Positions 1 to 8,400 of a stretch of 64,000 nt of DNA are shown here, in pieces. The stretch lies in the NCBI RefSeq assembly GCF_000698595.1, contig NZ_JFHC01000026.1:35066-99065 (forward strand), in the 5' to 3' direction. The number at the start of each line of letters is the position of its first letter. Within the stretch, counting starts at the first letter, position 1. Under the pieces are notes generated by a model. That model was not told the origin of the DNA. It worked only from the letters and a program-made list of their open reading frames with translations, and ran no database searches. The stretch is from Caballeronia glathei (lineage in GTDB: Bacteria > Pseudomonadota > Gammaproteobacteria > Burkholderiales > Burkholderiaceae). The translations under genes were made by a program, and so were the position numbers.

Positions 1-234
1 GACGTGCTGCCGAGCTACGGCGTCGCGGTGCGTCTTGCGAGCGGCAAGCGGCCGGGGCGGCAACTGGCGAAGGTCGAGAAGGTGCTGCGCGAGCTGCCGC
101 GCCCGGTGATCGGCCGGATCGCCGACGACGCGCTGCGTCTCGACCTGCGCTGCCTGGAAGCCGCCGACGAAGCCGCGTTCATCGCGCAACTCGAGGCGTA
201 TTCGGCGCCGCAACCGAAGGGCGCGGGCGCATGA
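1..234 (+). CDS. selA: L-seryl-tRNA(Sec) selenium transferase, C-terminal end
   Basis: The 5' part lies outside the window; 77 C-terminal residues are visible. SelA is a PLP enzyme that converts Ser-tRNA(Sec) to selenocysteinyl-tRNA(Sec) in the cytosol. The visible stretch fits the SelA C-terminal subdomain ([20 protein letters not shown]). Its stop codon overlaps the selB start (ATGA), and selC follows selB, so three genes of the selenocysteine pathway are adjacent. The assignment rests on the tail sequence plus this context. Confidence 0.9.
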   Translation, partial: DVLPSYGVAVRLASGKRPGRQLAKVEKVLRELPRPVIGRIADDALRLDLRCLEAADEAAFIAQLEAYSAPQPKGAGA

Positions 235-2141
235 TCGCAGGCACCGCGGGCCACATCGACCACGGCAAGACGACGCTGGTTCGCGCGCTGTCCGGCGTCG
301 ATACCGACCGGCTGAAGGAAGAGAAGGCGCGCGGCATTTCGATCGAGCTCGGCTATGCGTACGTGCCGCTCGCGAACGGCGACGTGCTCGGCCTGATCGA
401 CGTGCCGGGCCACGAGAAGCTGGTCCACACGATGGCAGCGGGGGCATGCGGCATCGACTTTGCGCTCGTCGTCGTCGCCGCGGACGACGGCGTGATGCCG
501 CAGACCCGCGAGCATCTCGCGATCCTCGAATTGCTCGGCGTGACCGAGGGCGCGGTCGCGGTGACGAAGACCGATCGCGTCGATGAGGCGCGCCTCATCG
601 AAGTACACGAGGAAATCGCAGCGTGGCTCGCGCCGGGCGCGCTGAAGGACGCGCCGCTTTTCGACACCAACGCGACCCGCGAGAACGACGCGGGCGTCGC
701 CGCACTCGACGCGCATTTGCGCGCGGCCGCCGCCCGCTGGCGGATGCGGCGCGACGACGGGCTGTTCAGGCTCGCGGTCGACCGCGTGTTCACGCTCGCC
801 GGGCAGGGCACCATCGTGACGGGCACGGTGTTCTCGGGGCGCGTGAATGTCGGCGATACGATGCTGCTCGCGCCGAAGGGCGAACCCGTGCGCGTGCGCA
901 GCATCCACGCGCAGAATCGCGCGGCGCAGACGGGGCGCGCGGGGGAGCGTTGCGCACTGAATCTCGCCGGCATCGAAAAGGATGCGATTGCGCGCGGTGA
1001 CTGGATCGTCGATGCGCGGCTCGCGCGGGCCTCCGAGCGTATCGACACCGATCTCACGCTCCTGCCCGATGCCGGGCTCGATCTCACGCACTGGGCGCCG
1101 CTGCACGTGCACCTCGGCACGACGCACCGGGTCGCGCATGTCGCGCTGCTCGATGGCGACGAGCTGCACGCGGGCGAGCGGGCGCGCGTGCAGCTCGTCT
1201 TCGATCAGCCCGTGTGCGCGCTGCCCGGCGACCGCTTCATCGTGCGCAATGCGCAGGCGAACCGCACGGTCGGCGGGGGGCGTGTGCTCGATCCGTTCGG
1301 GCCAGCGAGAAAGCGCCGCACGCCCGAGCGGCGCGCGTGGCTCGATGCGCTGGACTCGATGCTCGACACGGGGCGCATCGACCCGCTCCTCGCTTGCGCG
1401 CCGCACGGCCTGCCGCGTTCGCTGCTCGAGCATCTCACGGGCATGCCCGCAGCCGCGCTGACGTTGCCCGACGACACGCGCGTCGTGCCGTTGCCCGACG
1501 ATGCGATGCTCGTCGCGCGTTCGCAATGGGATGCGCTGGCCGGCCGGCTCGTCGACGCGTTGCGTGTTTTTCACGAGCGCTCGCCGGACGAGCAGGGCGC
1601 CGACACGGCGCGTCTTCGCCGCATCGCCGCGCCGCTCGTGCCCGACGCGCTGTGGCGCGCGCTCGTGGATGCTGCGCTGGAAGAAGGGACGATCGCGCGC
1701 AGCGGGCCGTGGCTGCATCTGCCGACGCATGCCGTCACCCTCGACGCCGCCGAACAGGCGCTGGCCGATGCGCTGCTTCCGTCGATTGCGCGAGGCCGTT
1801 TCGATCCGCCCTGGGTACGCGATCTCGCGAGCGCGCACGGCGTGCCGGAGGAGCGCGTGCGGCAACTGCTGCGCAAGCTTGCGCGGCGCGGCGAGGTGTT
1901 CCAGGTCGTGCGCGATCTTTTCTATCATCGCGACGCGATTCGCGAACTGGCGCTGCTCGTCGCTTCGGAAGCGGAGAAGCAAGGCGGCGCGCTCGCGGCA
2001 GCACCGTTTCGCGACGCAAGCGCGCTCGGGCGCAAGCGCGCGATACAGGTTTTGGAATTCTTCGACCGCGTTGGGTATACTCGCTTCCACCGCGAACGTC
2101 ACGTGGTGCGCGTCGATAGCCGCTGGCACGAGTTGATCTGA
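231..2141 (+). CDS. selB: Selenocysteine-specific elongation factor SelB
   Basis: A 636-residue translation factor that carries Sec-tRNA(Sec) to UGA codons marked by a SECIS hairpin. The N-terminal GTPase domain has G1 GHIDHGKT (residues 7-14), G3 DVPGHE (57-62) and G4 TKTD (112-115). Beta-barrel domains follow, then the winged-helix repeats that bind SECIS RNA. Length matches bacterial SelB. The start overlaps the selA stop by four bases, which suggests translational coupling. The stop lies 37 bases before selC. Nothing in the reading frame looks damaged. Confidence 0.98.
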   Translation: MIAGTAGHIDHGKTTLVRALSGVDTDRLKEEKARGISIELGYAYVPLANGDVLGLIDVPGHEKLVHTMAAGACGIDFALVVVAADDGVMPQTREHLAILELLGVTEGAVAVTKTDRVDEARLIEVHEEIAAWLAPGALKDAPLFDTNATRENDAGVAALDAHLRAAAARWRMRRDDGLFRLAVDRVFTLAGQGTIVTGTVFSGRVNVGDTMLLAPKGEPVRVRSIHAQNRAAQTGRAGERCALNLAGIEKDAIARGDWIVDARLARASERIDTDLTLLPDAGLDLTHWAPLHVHLGTTHRVAHVALLDGDELHAGERARVQLVFDQPVCALPGDRFIVRNAQANRTVGGGRVLDPFGPARKRRTPERRAWLDALDSMLDTGRIDPLLACAPHGLPRSLLEHLTGMPAAALTLPDDTRVVPLPDDAMLVARSQWDALAGRLVDALRVFHERSPDEQGADTARLRRIAAPLVPDALWRALVDAALEEGTIARSGPWLHLPTHAVTLDAAEQALADALLPSIARGRFDPPWVRDLASAHGVPEERVRQLLRKLARRGEVFQVVRDLFYHRDAIRELALLVASEAEKQGGALAAAPFRDASALGRKRAIQVLEFFDRVGYTRFHRERHVVRVDSRWHELI

Positions 2142-2178
2142 AAGATCGACCGGCTGCGCGGCTCGTTTTTTCTCTGCA

Positions 2179-2271
2179 GGAAGGCATCCGTATCCGGTGG
2201 TGCGGCTGGGCTTCAAACCCAGTTGGGGGCGTCAGCCGCTCCCAGGTAGGTTCGACTCCTGCTGCCTTCCG
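2179..2271 (+). tRNA. selC: tRNA-Sec (anticodon TCA)
   Basis: A tRNA of about 93 bases with the oversized form typical of tRNA(Sec): an 8-bp acceptor stem (GGAAGGCA pairs with TGCCTTCC), anticodon TCA at 2213-2215 in the loop CTTCAAA, a long extra arm and a T-loop GTTCGACTC. The discriminator is G, and the genome reads CCG after it, so the CCA tail is not encoded. The gene is intact. Its 3' end borders accessory DNA and is the likely integration site of the element to the right; selC is a known integration target in enterobacteria and other groups. Confidence 0.97.
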
Positions 2272-2393
2272 CCGCAATGGTTTGCAGGATTCCGAGGCCC
2301 CTGAAAAATCTAGACTCAAACGATATGGTGTGTGTTTTTCTGCCCGAAACATGCGCCTAGAGTCGGTTGACGATATTGGACCAAGGAACATCC

Positions 2394-2849
2394 ATGGCAA
2401 TCCCGCTTCATACTTTTGAGCCGACTGGCGACCCCATCGTCGACGATTTCAACTTCTTCCGTGTCGGAGCCAACGACTTTTCCTATGACGGCTGGTTCAC
2501 AGCGAACGCGCATGTTCTGCTGCACACCGGCGAGGAAATCATCAGAGACGCCGAGCCATATACTCGTGGTGATGGTCCAAATTGCTGGGGAATCTATGTT
2601 CTCATTTCCAACAATGAAATCGCGTATGTCGGCAGAGCCATGAGAATATACGAGCGGCTAATGGCGCATCAGCGTAGCGGAAAGGTTTTCGATCGATACT
2701 GGTGTGTTGGCGGGATTCCCTATGACTGGCTTGGCAGCGTAGAGGATCATTACGTTCGCCGCTTAAAACCGTATCTCAACGCCATGAAGACATCGGGGAA
2801 TATCATTCTGGAGAGAATTGCCAAGAAGGCGCTATCCGAGGCGGCATAA
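2394..2849 (+). CDS. GIY-YIG nuclease domain protein
   Basis: A 151-residue protein with a GIY-YIG fold in its C-terminal half: WGIYVL (65-70), AYVGRAMRIYERLMAHQ (77-93) with the conserved Arg, a candidate catalytic Glu in SVEDHY (117) and a closing Asn in KPYLN (129). The family cuts DNA as homing, repair or restriction nucleases. The ATG at 2394 is preferred because AAGGAAC lies seven bases upstream; a TTG at 2367 is possible. It is the first gene after selC, its GC content is lower than selB, and it is probably cargo of the integrated element. Its substrate is unknown. Confidence 0.75.
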   Translation: MAIPLHTFEPTGDPIVDDFNFFRVGANDFSYDGWFTANAHVLLHTGEEIIRDAEPYTRGDGPNCWGIYVLISNNEIAYVGRAMRIYERLMAHQRSGKVFDRYWCVGGIPYDWLGSVEDHYVRRLKPYLNAMKTSGNIILERIAKKALSEAA

Positions 2850-2943
2850 ATCGGTTCGCCGCAATTCCTAAAAGCTCTCCGCCCACCGCCCGACTGTTTT
2901 GGCGTATCGTACTGTACATCCATACAGCATTTGCGAGGCCGCG

Positions 2944-3174
2944 ATGGGCCTGTTCGAAAACGACGGGGCGGAGCACGCCTGCTGGAAATGTGAGCACTGG
3001 GGCGGCAACTTAGAAGGCACTTCGCACGCGCGCTGTGAGCGCGGCGGGAGCGTCCAAGTGATCGCGCGAGCCGAGTTCGGCTGTGCGTTCTGGGTCCGAG
3101 CGACAGGAAGTGACGATGACGAAGACGTGCCGGGATCGAACAATGCTCAGCCTCCGACAAGGAGGCGACCATGA
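2944..3174 (+). CDS. Small cysteine-rich hypothetical protein
   Basis: A 76-residue protein not assigned to a family. A CWKCEHW pair followed by Cys residues in ARCERG and FGCAFW could bind a metal, such as a small zinc ribbon. The ATG at 2944 follows GAGGCCGCG, a usable ribosome site. Its end overlaps the start of the next gene by four bases, so the two are likely cotranscribed. A CTGTA/TACAG inverted repeat lies just upstream in a possible promoter region. Confidence 0.55.
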   Translation: MGLFENDGAEHACWKCEHWGGNLEGTSHARCERGGSVQVIARAEFGCAFWVRATGSDDDEDVPGSNNAQPPTRRRP

Positions 3175-3407
3175 AACCGAAAACGTTTATCGAGCAAGCC
3201 GAGCGTGAAGCCAAGCTCGTCGACGCGCTGCTGCTCGCACGCTACACACTGGCGATTCACAACGGGAAACTGTGCACCGCTGAACGCGAGACCTGGGAGA
3301 TGAATTTCCGTGCTGAGTTAATACGGATTGATGCGGCGCTTCAGATGGCCGGAATAGACACCACCCAGCCGATGCATCCCCCTTTCAGGTATGACGAGGA
3401 TGATTGA
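3171..3407 (+). CDS. Hypothetical helical protein
   Basis: A 78-residue, charged, probably all-helical protein with no recognised domain. It has a strong ribosome site (AAGGAGG, five bases before ATG) and an overlapping start with the gene upstream. A clear intrinsic terminator begins 130 bases downstream and could end this two-gene unit. Confidence 0.6.
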   Translation: MKPKTFIEQAEREAKLVDALLLARYTLAIHNGKLCTAERETWEMNFRAELIRIDAALQMAGIDTTQPMHPPFRYDEDD

Positions 3408-3539
3408 TGCGTCTGACCTGAATCGAGCGCTCGAAGGATGCGCCGCCGCTCCCGCGGGCGCTTGCGATTCGCCCGAAAGGTACTAGACTGTTCTTGAGCG
3501 CATTTGCAATGGTGTGCTCTCCTTGTACAACTCCTCTGC

Positions 3540-3570
3540 ACCGCCGCCTGCAAGCGGCGGTCTTTTTGTT
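3540..3570 (+). terminator. Rho-independent terminator
   Basis: An 8-bp perfect stem (ACCGCCGC/GCGGCGGT, loop CTGCAA) followed by CTTTTTGTTGTTG on the plus strand. It lies after the 2944-3407 gene pair. The rest of the gap 3408-3624 holds no gene I can support. Confidence 0.85.
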
Positions 3571-3624
3571 GTTGTCACTGGTCCCTGCATCGCGCGCACG
3601 AACGTCCTAGAACTGAACTGTTCG

Positions 3625-3882
3625 TCAGTCGGCCTGGCCAACGACGCCGACAGGGTTCAGCCGCGCGTGGTCGCCATGAAGTTCTATCGCTGCCTTGTTG
3701 TAGGCGTGTGATGCCTCATCGAGCGTATCGAACGTCCCGATGTAGACGCGCCGCGAGCGACGCCGCTCTGTCACGTAGATGTATGCCTCGAAGCGCAGAC
3801 CACGCGCCGTCTCACGGCGGCAGACACCCACGCGCTCCAGCGGGTTGACGGTCCGGGATAGACGGTCCATATGGAGGGCCAT
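3625..3882 (-). CDS. AP2/ERF DNA-binding domain protein
   Basis: An 85-residue protein that is almost only an AP2 domain: FEAYIYVTERRRSRRVYIG, then TFDTLDEASHAYNKAAIEL and HGDHARLN. In phages and bacteria this domain usually sits at the C-terminus of HNH homing endonucleases and reads DNA. Here no nuclease domain is present. It may be the remnant of a homing endonuclease or a free DNA-binding protein. It runs against its neighbours. Its start codon lies inside a small inverted repeat (3880-3900) that could serve autoregulation. Confidence 0.7.
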   Translation of the reverse strand: MALHMDRLSRTVNPLERVGVCRRETARGLRFEAYIYVTERRRSRRVYIGTFDTLDEASHAYNKAAIELHGDHARLNPVGVVGQAD

Positions 3883-3900
3883 TAGTGTTGTAAACTAATG
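3880..3900. promoter_or_regulatory. Inverted repeat at the AP2 gene start
   Basis: CATTAG and CTAATG are separated by nine bases (TGTTGTAAA). The repeat covers the start codon of the minus-strand AP2 gene and the gap to the plus-strand ligD remnant. It is a candidate operator or RNA hairpin; only the symmetry is seen. Confidence 0.3.
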
Positions 3901-3908
3901 CACCATAC

Positions 3909-4283
3909 ATGTGCAGCGGCTGCCGTTTTGTTCGTCACCCCACATCTGCCTCGAAGGTTGAATTGTGGCATCCGGCGCGCCTATACCTATTCGACGCCCT
4001 CTCGATCGACGGCGAAGATCTGCGCGCGCTGCCGCTCGCCGAGCGCAAGAGCCACCTCCGCGAAGCCATCACCGACACGAAGACGCTGATTTTCGCGAAC
4101 GGCATCTTCGGCGCCGGCGAATGGGTTTTCGAGCAAGCGCAGGCCCTAGACCTCGAAGGCATGATAGCCAAGCGGCTTTCGTCGCGGTATGAGCGCGGGA
4201 GGTCGCTCGATTGGCTGAAAATCAAGAATGCGGATTTCGGGCGACCGGCTGCGCTGGGCTGGGGCCGCGCCTCGCTTAGATAG
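3909..4283 (+). pseudogene. ligD: ATP-dependent DNA ligase (LigD ligase domain) fragment
   Basis: The open frame holds only the distal part of an ATP-dependent ligase adenylation domain: LYLFDALSIDGEDLRALPLAERK (motif III region, from residue 24), LEGMIAKR (motif IV) and DWLKIKN (motif V). The catalytic-lysine motif I and the OB domain are absent, and the tail after motif V (FGRPAALGWGRASLR) is unlike the family. This is a decayed fragment of a bacterial non-homologous end-joining ligase and is unlikely to be active. It was probably left by recombination in the cargo region. Confidence 0.75.
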
Positions 4284-4309
4284 AGAAACCCTCAATCGGA
4301 GAACTCCCA

Positions 4310-4396
4310 ATGACCGCCGATGAATTCGAATCTCAGTTGGCGATGTTGCTCAAGGACCAACCGCGTGGCACCGCCGCCGATTTGCCGACTGCATGA
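4310..4396 (+). CDS. Short ORF upstream of and overlapping the 4393 gene
   Basis: Encodes 28 residues from an ATG at 4310; the TGA overlaps the ATG at 4393 (ATGA). It could be a translationally coupled leader peptide, or the true N-terminus of the next protein separated by a frameshift, since the frame of the next gene stays open back through RFADC just before its ATG. I cannot choose between these. Confidence 0.3.
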   Translation: MTADEFESQLAMLLKDQPRGTAADLPTA

Positions 4397-4590
4397 CCGC
4401 GTATTGGAACGGAAGCCAGATAGTCTTCGCGTTTTTGTGCGAGCACGGCACCGGCCGGATCGATGAGGAGTTCGATCTCGACGATTACGTTTGGGAGGAA
4501 TGGGAACCGGTCTTTGCGGCATGGCTCGTCTCGCCTCGGTTTAGCCCCCGGACTGAGCTGCTGCAGTGGGCGAGGAAGGGCGACAACTAA
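4393..4590 (+). CDS. Hypothetical acidic protein
   Basis: A 65-residue protein without a recognised domain, rich in Glu, Asp and Trp (DEEFDLDDYVWEEWEP). It starts at the overlapping ATGA of a 28-residue ORF and has no good ribosome site of its own, so coupling or an upstream frameshift is likely. A strong terminator follows at 4687. Confidence 0.45.
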   Translation: MTAYWNGSQIVFAFLCEHGTGRIDEEFDLDDYVWEEWEPVFAAWLVSPRFSPRTELLQWARKGDN

Positions 4591-4686
4591 ATCTGAAATA
4601 CAGCGAATCATTTCGCGCCTTGAACTAGGCGCCAAACATCTGATAATAGAAACAAGCGCGTTTTGCATGGCGCGCTGCGCTTGATG

Positions 4687-4723
4687 GTCCCGCTCAACCT
4701 TCGCTGGTTGGCGGGACTTTTTT
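4687..4723 (+). terminator. Rho-independent terminator
   Basis: A long hairpin, GTCCCGC and CAACC pairing with GGTTG and GCGGGAC with one mismatch each side, followed by TTTTTT. It separates the small 4393 gene from the glycosyltransferase that follows, so the latter needs its own promoter. The gap 4724-4827 holds AT-rich sequence but no promoter I can fix. Confidence 0.9.
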
Positions 4724-4827
4724 ATGGCGCCAAGCTCAGACAAAAATTCGATAAGACGAATAGCGTTTACTGTAAGCCCTTACGGTAAAATCCACGCCAA
4801 CTTCGGCCAGCCGGAAAAAATTACAGA

Positions 4828-7425
4828 ATGAAAGTAAAAGAACTGATCTCCGACACCATCTGGATCCCGGGTTTTTCGTACGACGCAGACGTCAAACCCA
4901 AGCTATCGGTCCTGCTTCCCACTTTTCGGCGCGGCAAAAGCGGCCTCTTCAAGAGGGCTGTGGAGTCAATCCTGTCACAGACGCTCGACGATATCGAACT
5001 CATCATAATCGACGACGCAAGCACTGATGGAACTGCCGATCAGATCGCGGAATTTCAGCGTAGAGACGGGCGAATCAGTTGCCTTCGTCACCCGAAGAAC
5101 ATAGGTCTGCCCGCAATCTCTGAGTATGAGGCGTACGTGCGCGCTCGCGCCGACCGGATTTCGTTCGCCTTCGATGACACAATGTTCAATGATGACGCCC
5201 TTGAAAAGCTTCTTGCGGAATCCGAGAAGTTTCCTACGGCGATCGTTTATGGGCACGTTGAGTGGTCGCATAAGGACCAGAAGACGGGAGAAATTATTGA
5301 CATGCGGCTCGGGTCCGCAAGGTCACAAGGCCACCTTCGGCTTGGGAATTTCATTCCCAACAACGGGGTCCTCATGCCAAGGGACATGATCGAAGACATC
5401 GGTTTCTACGACCCCCACATCGTCATCGCTCGAGTCTGCGACTGGGATCTTTGGTGCAGAGCGGCCGAGCGGTACGAAGTTAGGTTCGTCGACGTCGCGG
5501 TCGGACGCGAAGACGGTCCGATGACATCCGACAGCCTGGGCAACACATATGCGCTCGATAGTTGGGCTGTAGACGAGTGGATGCGAACGTCAAGAAACGA
5601 AGCGCTTCGGCCGGCGAACATCCCTGAGTACGAGGTTTTGTTGCCCAATCCAGACCACGGTATCAGTACCCAGTCCGTTTGCGACAGCTTGGCGCAAAAG
5701 CATGCACAAGCGCGCGGCTGGAAAATCCCGGAATGGCAGCCGCCGAAGAAGTCCGACGATGGATACACACTCGTCGTCAACCTCCACTACAACGCTTCAA
5801 CGACTCTGTATTTCGACATGCTTCCCGCGGAAGTTGCCCGTCGAGTGCGCGTCATCTCCTACCACGGAGGTTTCGGCGTAGAGGAACTCGCTCGAGCCAC
5901 CTCGGTTATCTTCGTTCGACATATTTCTGCGTTCCGACCTTGGATTGAAGCGGCTAAAGCACTGGGCATTCCCACTTACTTTTTCCTCGACGACAACTTG
6001 CCAATGTTGGTTGAGAACAAAGAGGTGTCCGTGCCCGGCGAAGATTTCCGTTTACCCAAGCTTCGCGAGGACCTGAAACTGTTCAGTGGCGTGCTGCTAT
6101 CGAGCGCCAACCTGCTGGGTTATTTTAAAGAGAACAAACTTCACGAGAATCTGACCGTTTTTCCAGTATCGAGCTTCGATCAGCGTGCTCTTTCCGTCGA
6201 TTTCCGCGAGCACAAAGCGGAAGGCGAGATAGTCATTGCGTGTGCAGGCGGGTCACACCGGAATAAGGGATTGTGGTCGATAGTTTTCCCGGCGTTGGTC
6301 AGCCTCGCGGAGCAAGGGGCAAGAATTCACCTCGTGGCGCCAAAGCCAGACGACGATGAACGGACCGACCTTGACCGCCTTCCGACTGGCATGCGGGTCA
6401 CTCTATTGCCTTTCGAAACGGGATACTTGTTTGCGATGCGGCGCTTCGCTCGGTTCTCTCCTGATTATGTTCTGCACGCTCCGAGTGAGACGCGGAATAA
6501 TCGGTTTAAGACCCAACACGCATTGCTCACGGCGAAACTGTTAAACGCCGTCGCGATCGTTCCGAATACCCCGCCGTTTGACAATATTGAGGACGGTGAG
6601 AACGCCATTGTCGTTAACTACCCATTCGCGTCGACGTCTTGGCTTTTTGGCTTGAAGGACGTCGTCTCCGGTAAGTACGATCAGCAAAAGATAAAAGAGG
6701 CGAACTCGTCGTATTGCGAAGAGCATTTCTCTGGAAAGGAAAACGCCCGCGTTATCGCTGAGATGCAGCGTCGTCATGGCGGCGAGGCAAGTTGGTCGGA
6801 ACAAGCGCGGCGTCTCCATAGGCTGCCAGCTTGGGTGCGCGCCACGACAGGATTTCCTACTGTGGAGGGTGGTCAGTCATCTCTATCCCTCGCCCAGGCA
6901 AGCGAGCTAGCTGGCCTTCGCCATATGGCTCGTTATTCGTGGAGATTGCGTGTCTTCCGCAGGAGGGCTGACCTATGGGGCGCCGTTGCTCCGCAGTTTG
7001 TGCCGGTGAAGCAGTTCAGCGATCGGATGGGATGGAGGAACGCCGGATCTTCGCTGGAGCTGAGCGACTCGCTGTCCTCCATGCCGTTCAGGGAATACCG
7101 CGTCGCACCGCGTGCCGGGAAGCTGGCCGCAGTCTCTTTCGTCATGTCTGTGGACTTCGTGAAGCAGGGACTGGTGGGAGTCGAGATAGTCAGTCCTAAC
7201 AACGAGATTAAGGATCACGTCGTTCTAGACCTGACCAAGGCAGACCTCGGAAAGCCGGTGCGCTTCGAGTTGACAGATATTCGAGTCCGGGAGGGCGAGA
7301 CTTGGGGAATTAGAGTATTTGCGAGGTCGGCAGTGCCTGTGTATGTGTTTGAGTTCATCAATAGACGAGTGCTCGGGCTACGGTTCGTAAGCCCGACACC
7401 GTTTATGACGTTAGACATCGAATAA
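4828..7425 (+). CDS. Two-domain glycosyltransferase (GT2 plus GT4-like)
   Basis: An 865-residue cytosolic glycosyltransferase. The N-terminal quarter is a GT2/GT-A domain (LSVLLPTFRRG, then ELIIIDDASTDGT with the nucleotide-sugar Asp pair, and FAFDDTMFNDDAL). The middle third resembles GT-B enzymes that build O-antigen or capsule (TYFFLDDNLP, CAGGSHRNKG, YVLHAPSETRNNRFKT). The last 200 residues look like a beta-rich accessory domain. Such enzymes act on lipid-linked glycans at the inner membrane. Its position between selC and the phage lysis genes, and GC lower than selB, suggest acquired cargo that may alter the host surface. The donor sugar cannot be read from sequence. Confidence 0.85.
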   Translation: MKVKELISDTIWIPGFSYDADVKPKLSVLLPTFRRGKSGLFKRAVESILSQTLDDIELIIIDDASTDGTADQIAEFQRRDGRISCLRHPKNIGLPAISEYEAYVRARADRISFAFDDTMFNDDALEKLLAESEKFPTAIVYGHVEWSHKDQKTGEIIDMRLGSARSQGHLRLGNFIPNNGVLMPRDMIEDIGFYDPHIVIARVCDWDLWCRAAERYEVRFVDVAVGREDGPMTSDSLGNTYALDSWAVDEWMRTSRNEALRPANIPEYEVLLPNPDHGISTQSVCDSLAQKHAQARGWKIPEWQPPKKSDDGYTLVVNLHYNASTTLYFDMLPAEVARRVRVISYHGGFGVEELARATSVIFVRHISAFRPWIEAAKALGIPTYFFLDDNLPMLVENKEVSVPGEDFRLPKLREDLKLFSGVLLSSANLLGYFKENKLHENLTVFPVSSFDQRALSVDFREHKAEGEIVIACAGGSHRNKGLWSIVFPALVSLAEQGARIHLVAPKPDDDERTDLDRLPTGMRVTLLPFETGYLFAMRRFARFSPDYVLHAPSETRNNRFKTQHALLTAKLLNAVAIVPNTPPFDNIEDGENAIVVNYPFASTSWLFGLKDVVSGKYDQQKIKEANSSYCEEHFSGKENARVIAEMQRRHGGEASWSEQARRLHRLPAWVRATTGFPTVEGGQSSLSLAQASELAGLRHMARYSWRLRVFRRRADLWGAVAPQFVPVKQFSDRMGWRNAGSSLELSDSLSSMPFREYRVAPRAGKLAAVSFVMSVDFVKQGLVGVEIVSPNNEIKDHVVLDLTKADLGKPVRFELTDIRVREGETWGIRVFARSAVPVYVFEFINRRVLGLRFVSPTPFMTLDIE

Positions 7426-7457
7426 CAAGAAACCCACACCTAAAAATCGGGGAAGCA

Positions 7458-7625
7458 ATGAACAATAATAGTGCAGAAGAGAATGTTGTTGCGTGGCATG
7501 TGTACGATCCGAAGCGGGATCTTACCTTTGTCACGCAGAGCAAGCGGGAAGCGGACGAAGCGGGAGATCGCGGTTGTCGTATCGTCCCGCTGGTGCCGCT
7601 GGTTGATGTGCGCGTAGGCGCGTAG
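7458..7625 (+). CDS. Small hypothetical protein
   Basis: A 55-residue ORF from an ATG at 7458 preceded by GGGGAAGC. It contains VAWHVYDPKRDLTFV and ends VPLVDVRVGA. No family is recognised. It lies 32 bases after the glycosyltransferase and is probably cotranscribed with it. Confidence 0.5.
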   Translation: MNNNSAEENVVAWHVYDPKRDLTFVTQSKREADEAGDRGCRIVPLVPLVDVRVGA

Positions 7626-7629
7626 AGGG

Positions 7630-8097
7630 GTGCCGCTACGCCGATCATGCTGGCGTAGCGGGATACAGCATATTGGCTGTAAAAGGCGAATACAAGAGAT
7701 CGCCTGTTATGCCGTGATGGGCTTCGAAGCATGGGCCATTTATTATGGGGAGTTCGTGCCGCTCATTGACCATAAGAATCTGGTCCCGAGCGAAAATTGG
7801 ATAGACAATCTCCGCAAGGCCACTCACTCGCAAAACCAGCATAACCGGTCGCTGAGCAAGAACAACAAGTCAGGATTCAAAGGCGTTTGCTGGCATGCTC
7901 AGAATCGAAAATGGAGGGCCTACATTGTGGTGAACTGGAAGCAAAGGCATCTTGGCCTCTTCGATACTCCCGAAGAGGCGCACCTAGCTTACTGCAAGGC
8001 GGCCGACGAATTACACGGACTTTTCGCTAATCATGGGGGCATCCCAGTGACTGCCACCGAAGCAGCGAACTGCGAGCCACATGATTTGGCGGCGTAG
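7630..8097 (+). pseudogene. HNH-AP2 homing endonuclease, 5'-degenerate
   Basis: From about residue 40 the frame matches phage HNH-AP2 homing endonucleases: AIYYGEFVPLIDHKNL (HNH His), WIDNLRKATHSQNQHN (HNH Asn), then an AP2 domain GFKGVCWHAQNRKWRAYI and LGLFDTPEEAHLAYCKAADEL. The usual N-terminal segment is missing. The first 35 codons do not fit, and a neighbouring frame (AGYSILAVKGEYKRS) does, which points to a frameshift near 7695-7710. Its 3' end overlaps the convergent DUF1353 gene by 87 bases. It probably marks the junction between cargo and phage. Confidence 0.7.
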
Positions 8098-8400
8098 CCA
8101 GGGAACCTGAGTGACAGCGGATGCTTCGCGCAGAACAGCATCCGCAATCTCCCGAGATACCCAGTGATAGGTATAGATGGCATCGTGAACGACCGATGCC
8201 TCTGCGGAAGTGCCGCCCGCGAGCAGGTAAGCGATCGGCACCCGCGGCACTGATGCCAAGTCAGTCACAAACCCCACCGGCACAACGAACACTCGTCCGG
8301 CGACGTCCGAGTCATAGACGAGCGGCTGCGTGAGCCGCCACTTCCCGTCATCCTGGTCGGTCGCGTTCTGCATCACGAGAGACGTCAGGAACTTGCTCAT
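8011..8400 (-). CDS. DUF1353 family phage protein
   Basis: A 129-residue protein matching DUF1353: VPVGFVTDLASVPR followed by a HDAIYT motif and a C-terminal helix (QIMWLAVRCFGG). The family is common near phage lysis genes; its function is unknown. Its start overlaps the stop of the lipoprotein gene upstream (TAATG), so the two are coupled. It is the last gene of the late operon. Confidence 0.8.
   Translation of the reverse strand: MSKFLTSLVMQNATDQDDGKWRLTQPLVYDSDVAGRVFVVPVGFVTDLASVPRVPIAYLLAGGTSAEASVVHDAIYTYHWVSREIADAVLREASAVTQVPWLRRQIMWLAVRCFGGSHWDAPMISEKSV

Noticed and set aside
15..2216. 733-residue open frame antisense to selB
   Set aside because: High-GC shadow frame of selB; no domain and it would run through selC.
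2271..2366. attL core exactly defined
   Set aside because: Without the right end of the element the repeated core cannot be identified; only the selC 3' end is a reasonable guess.
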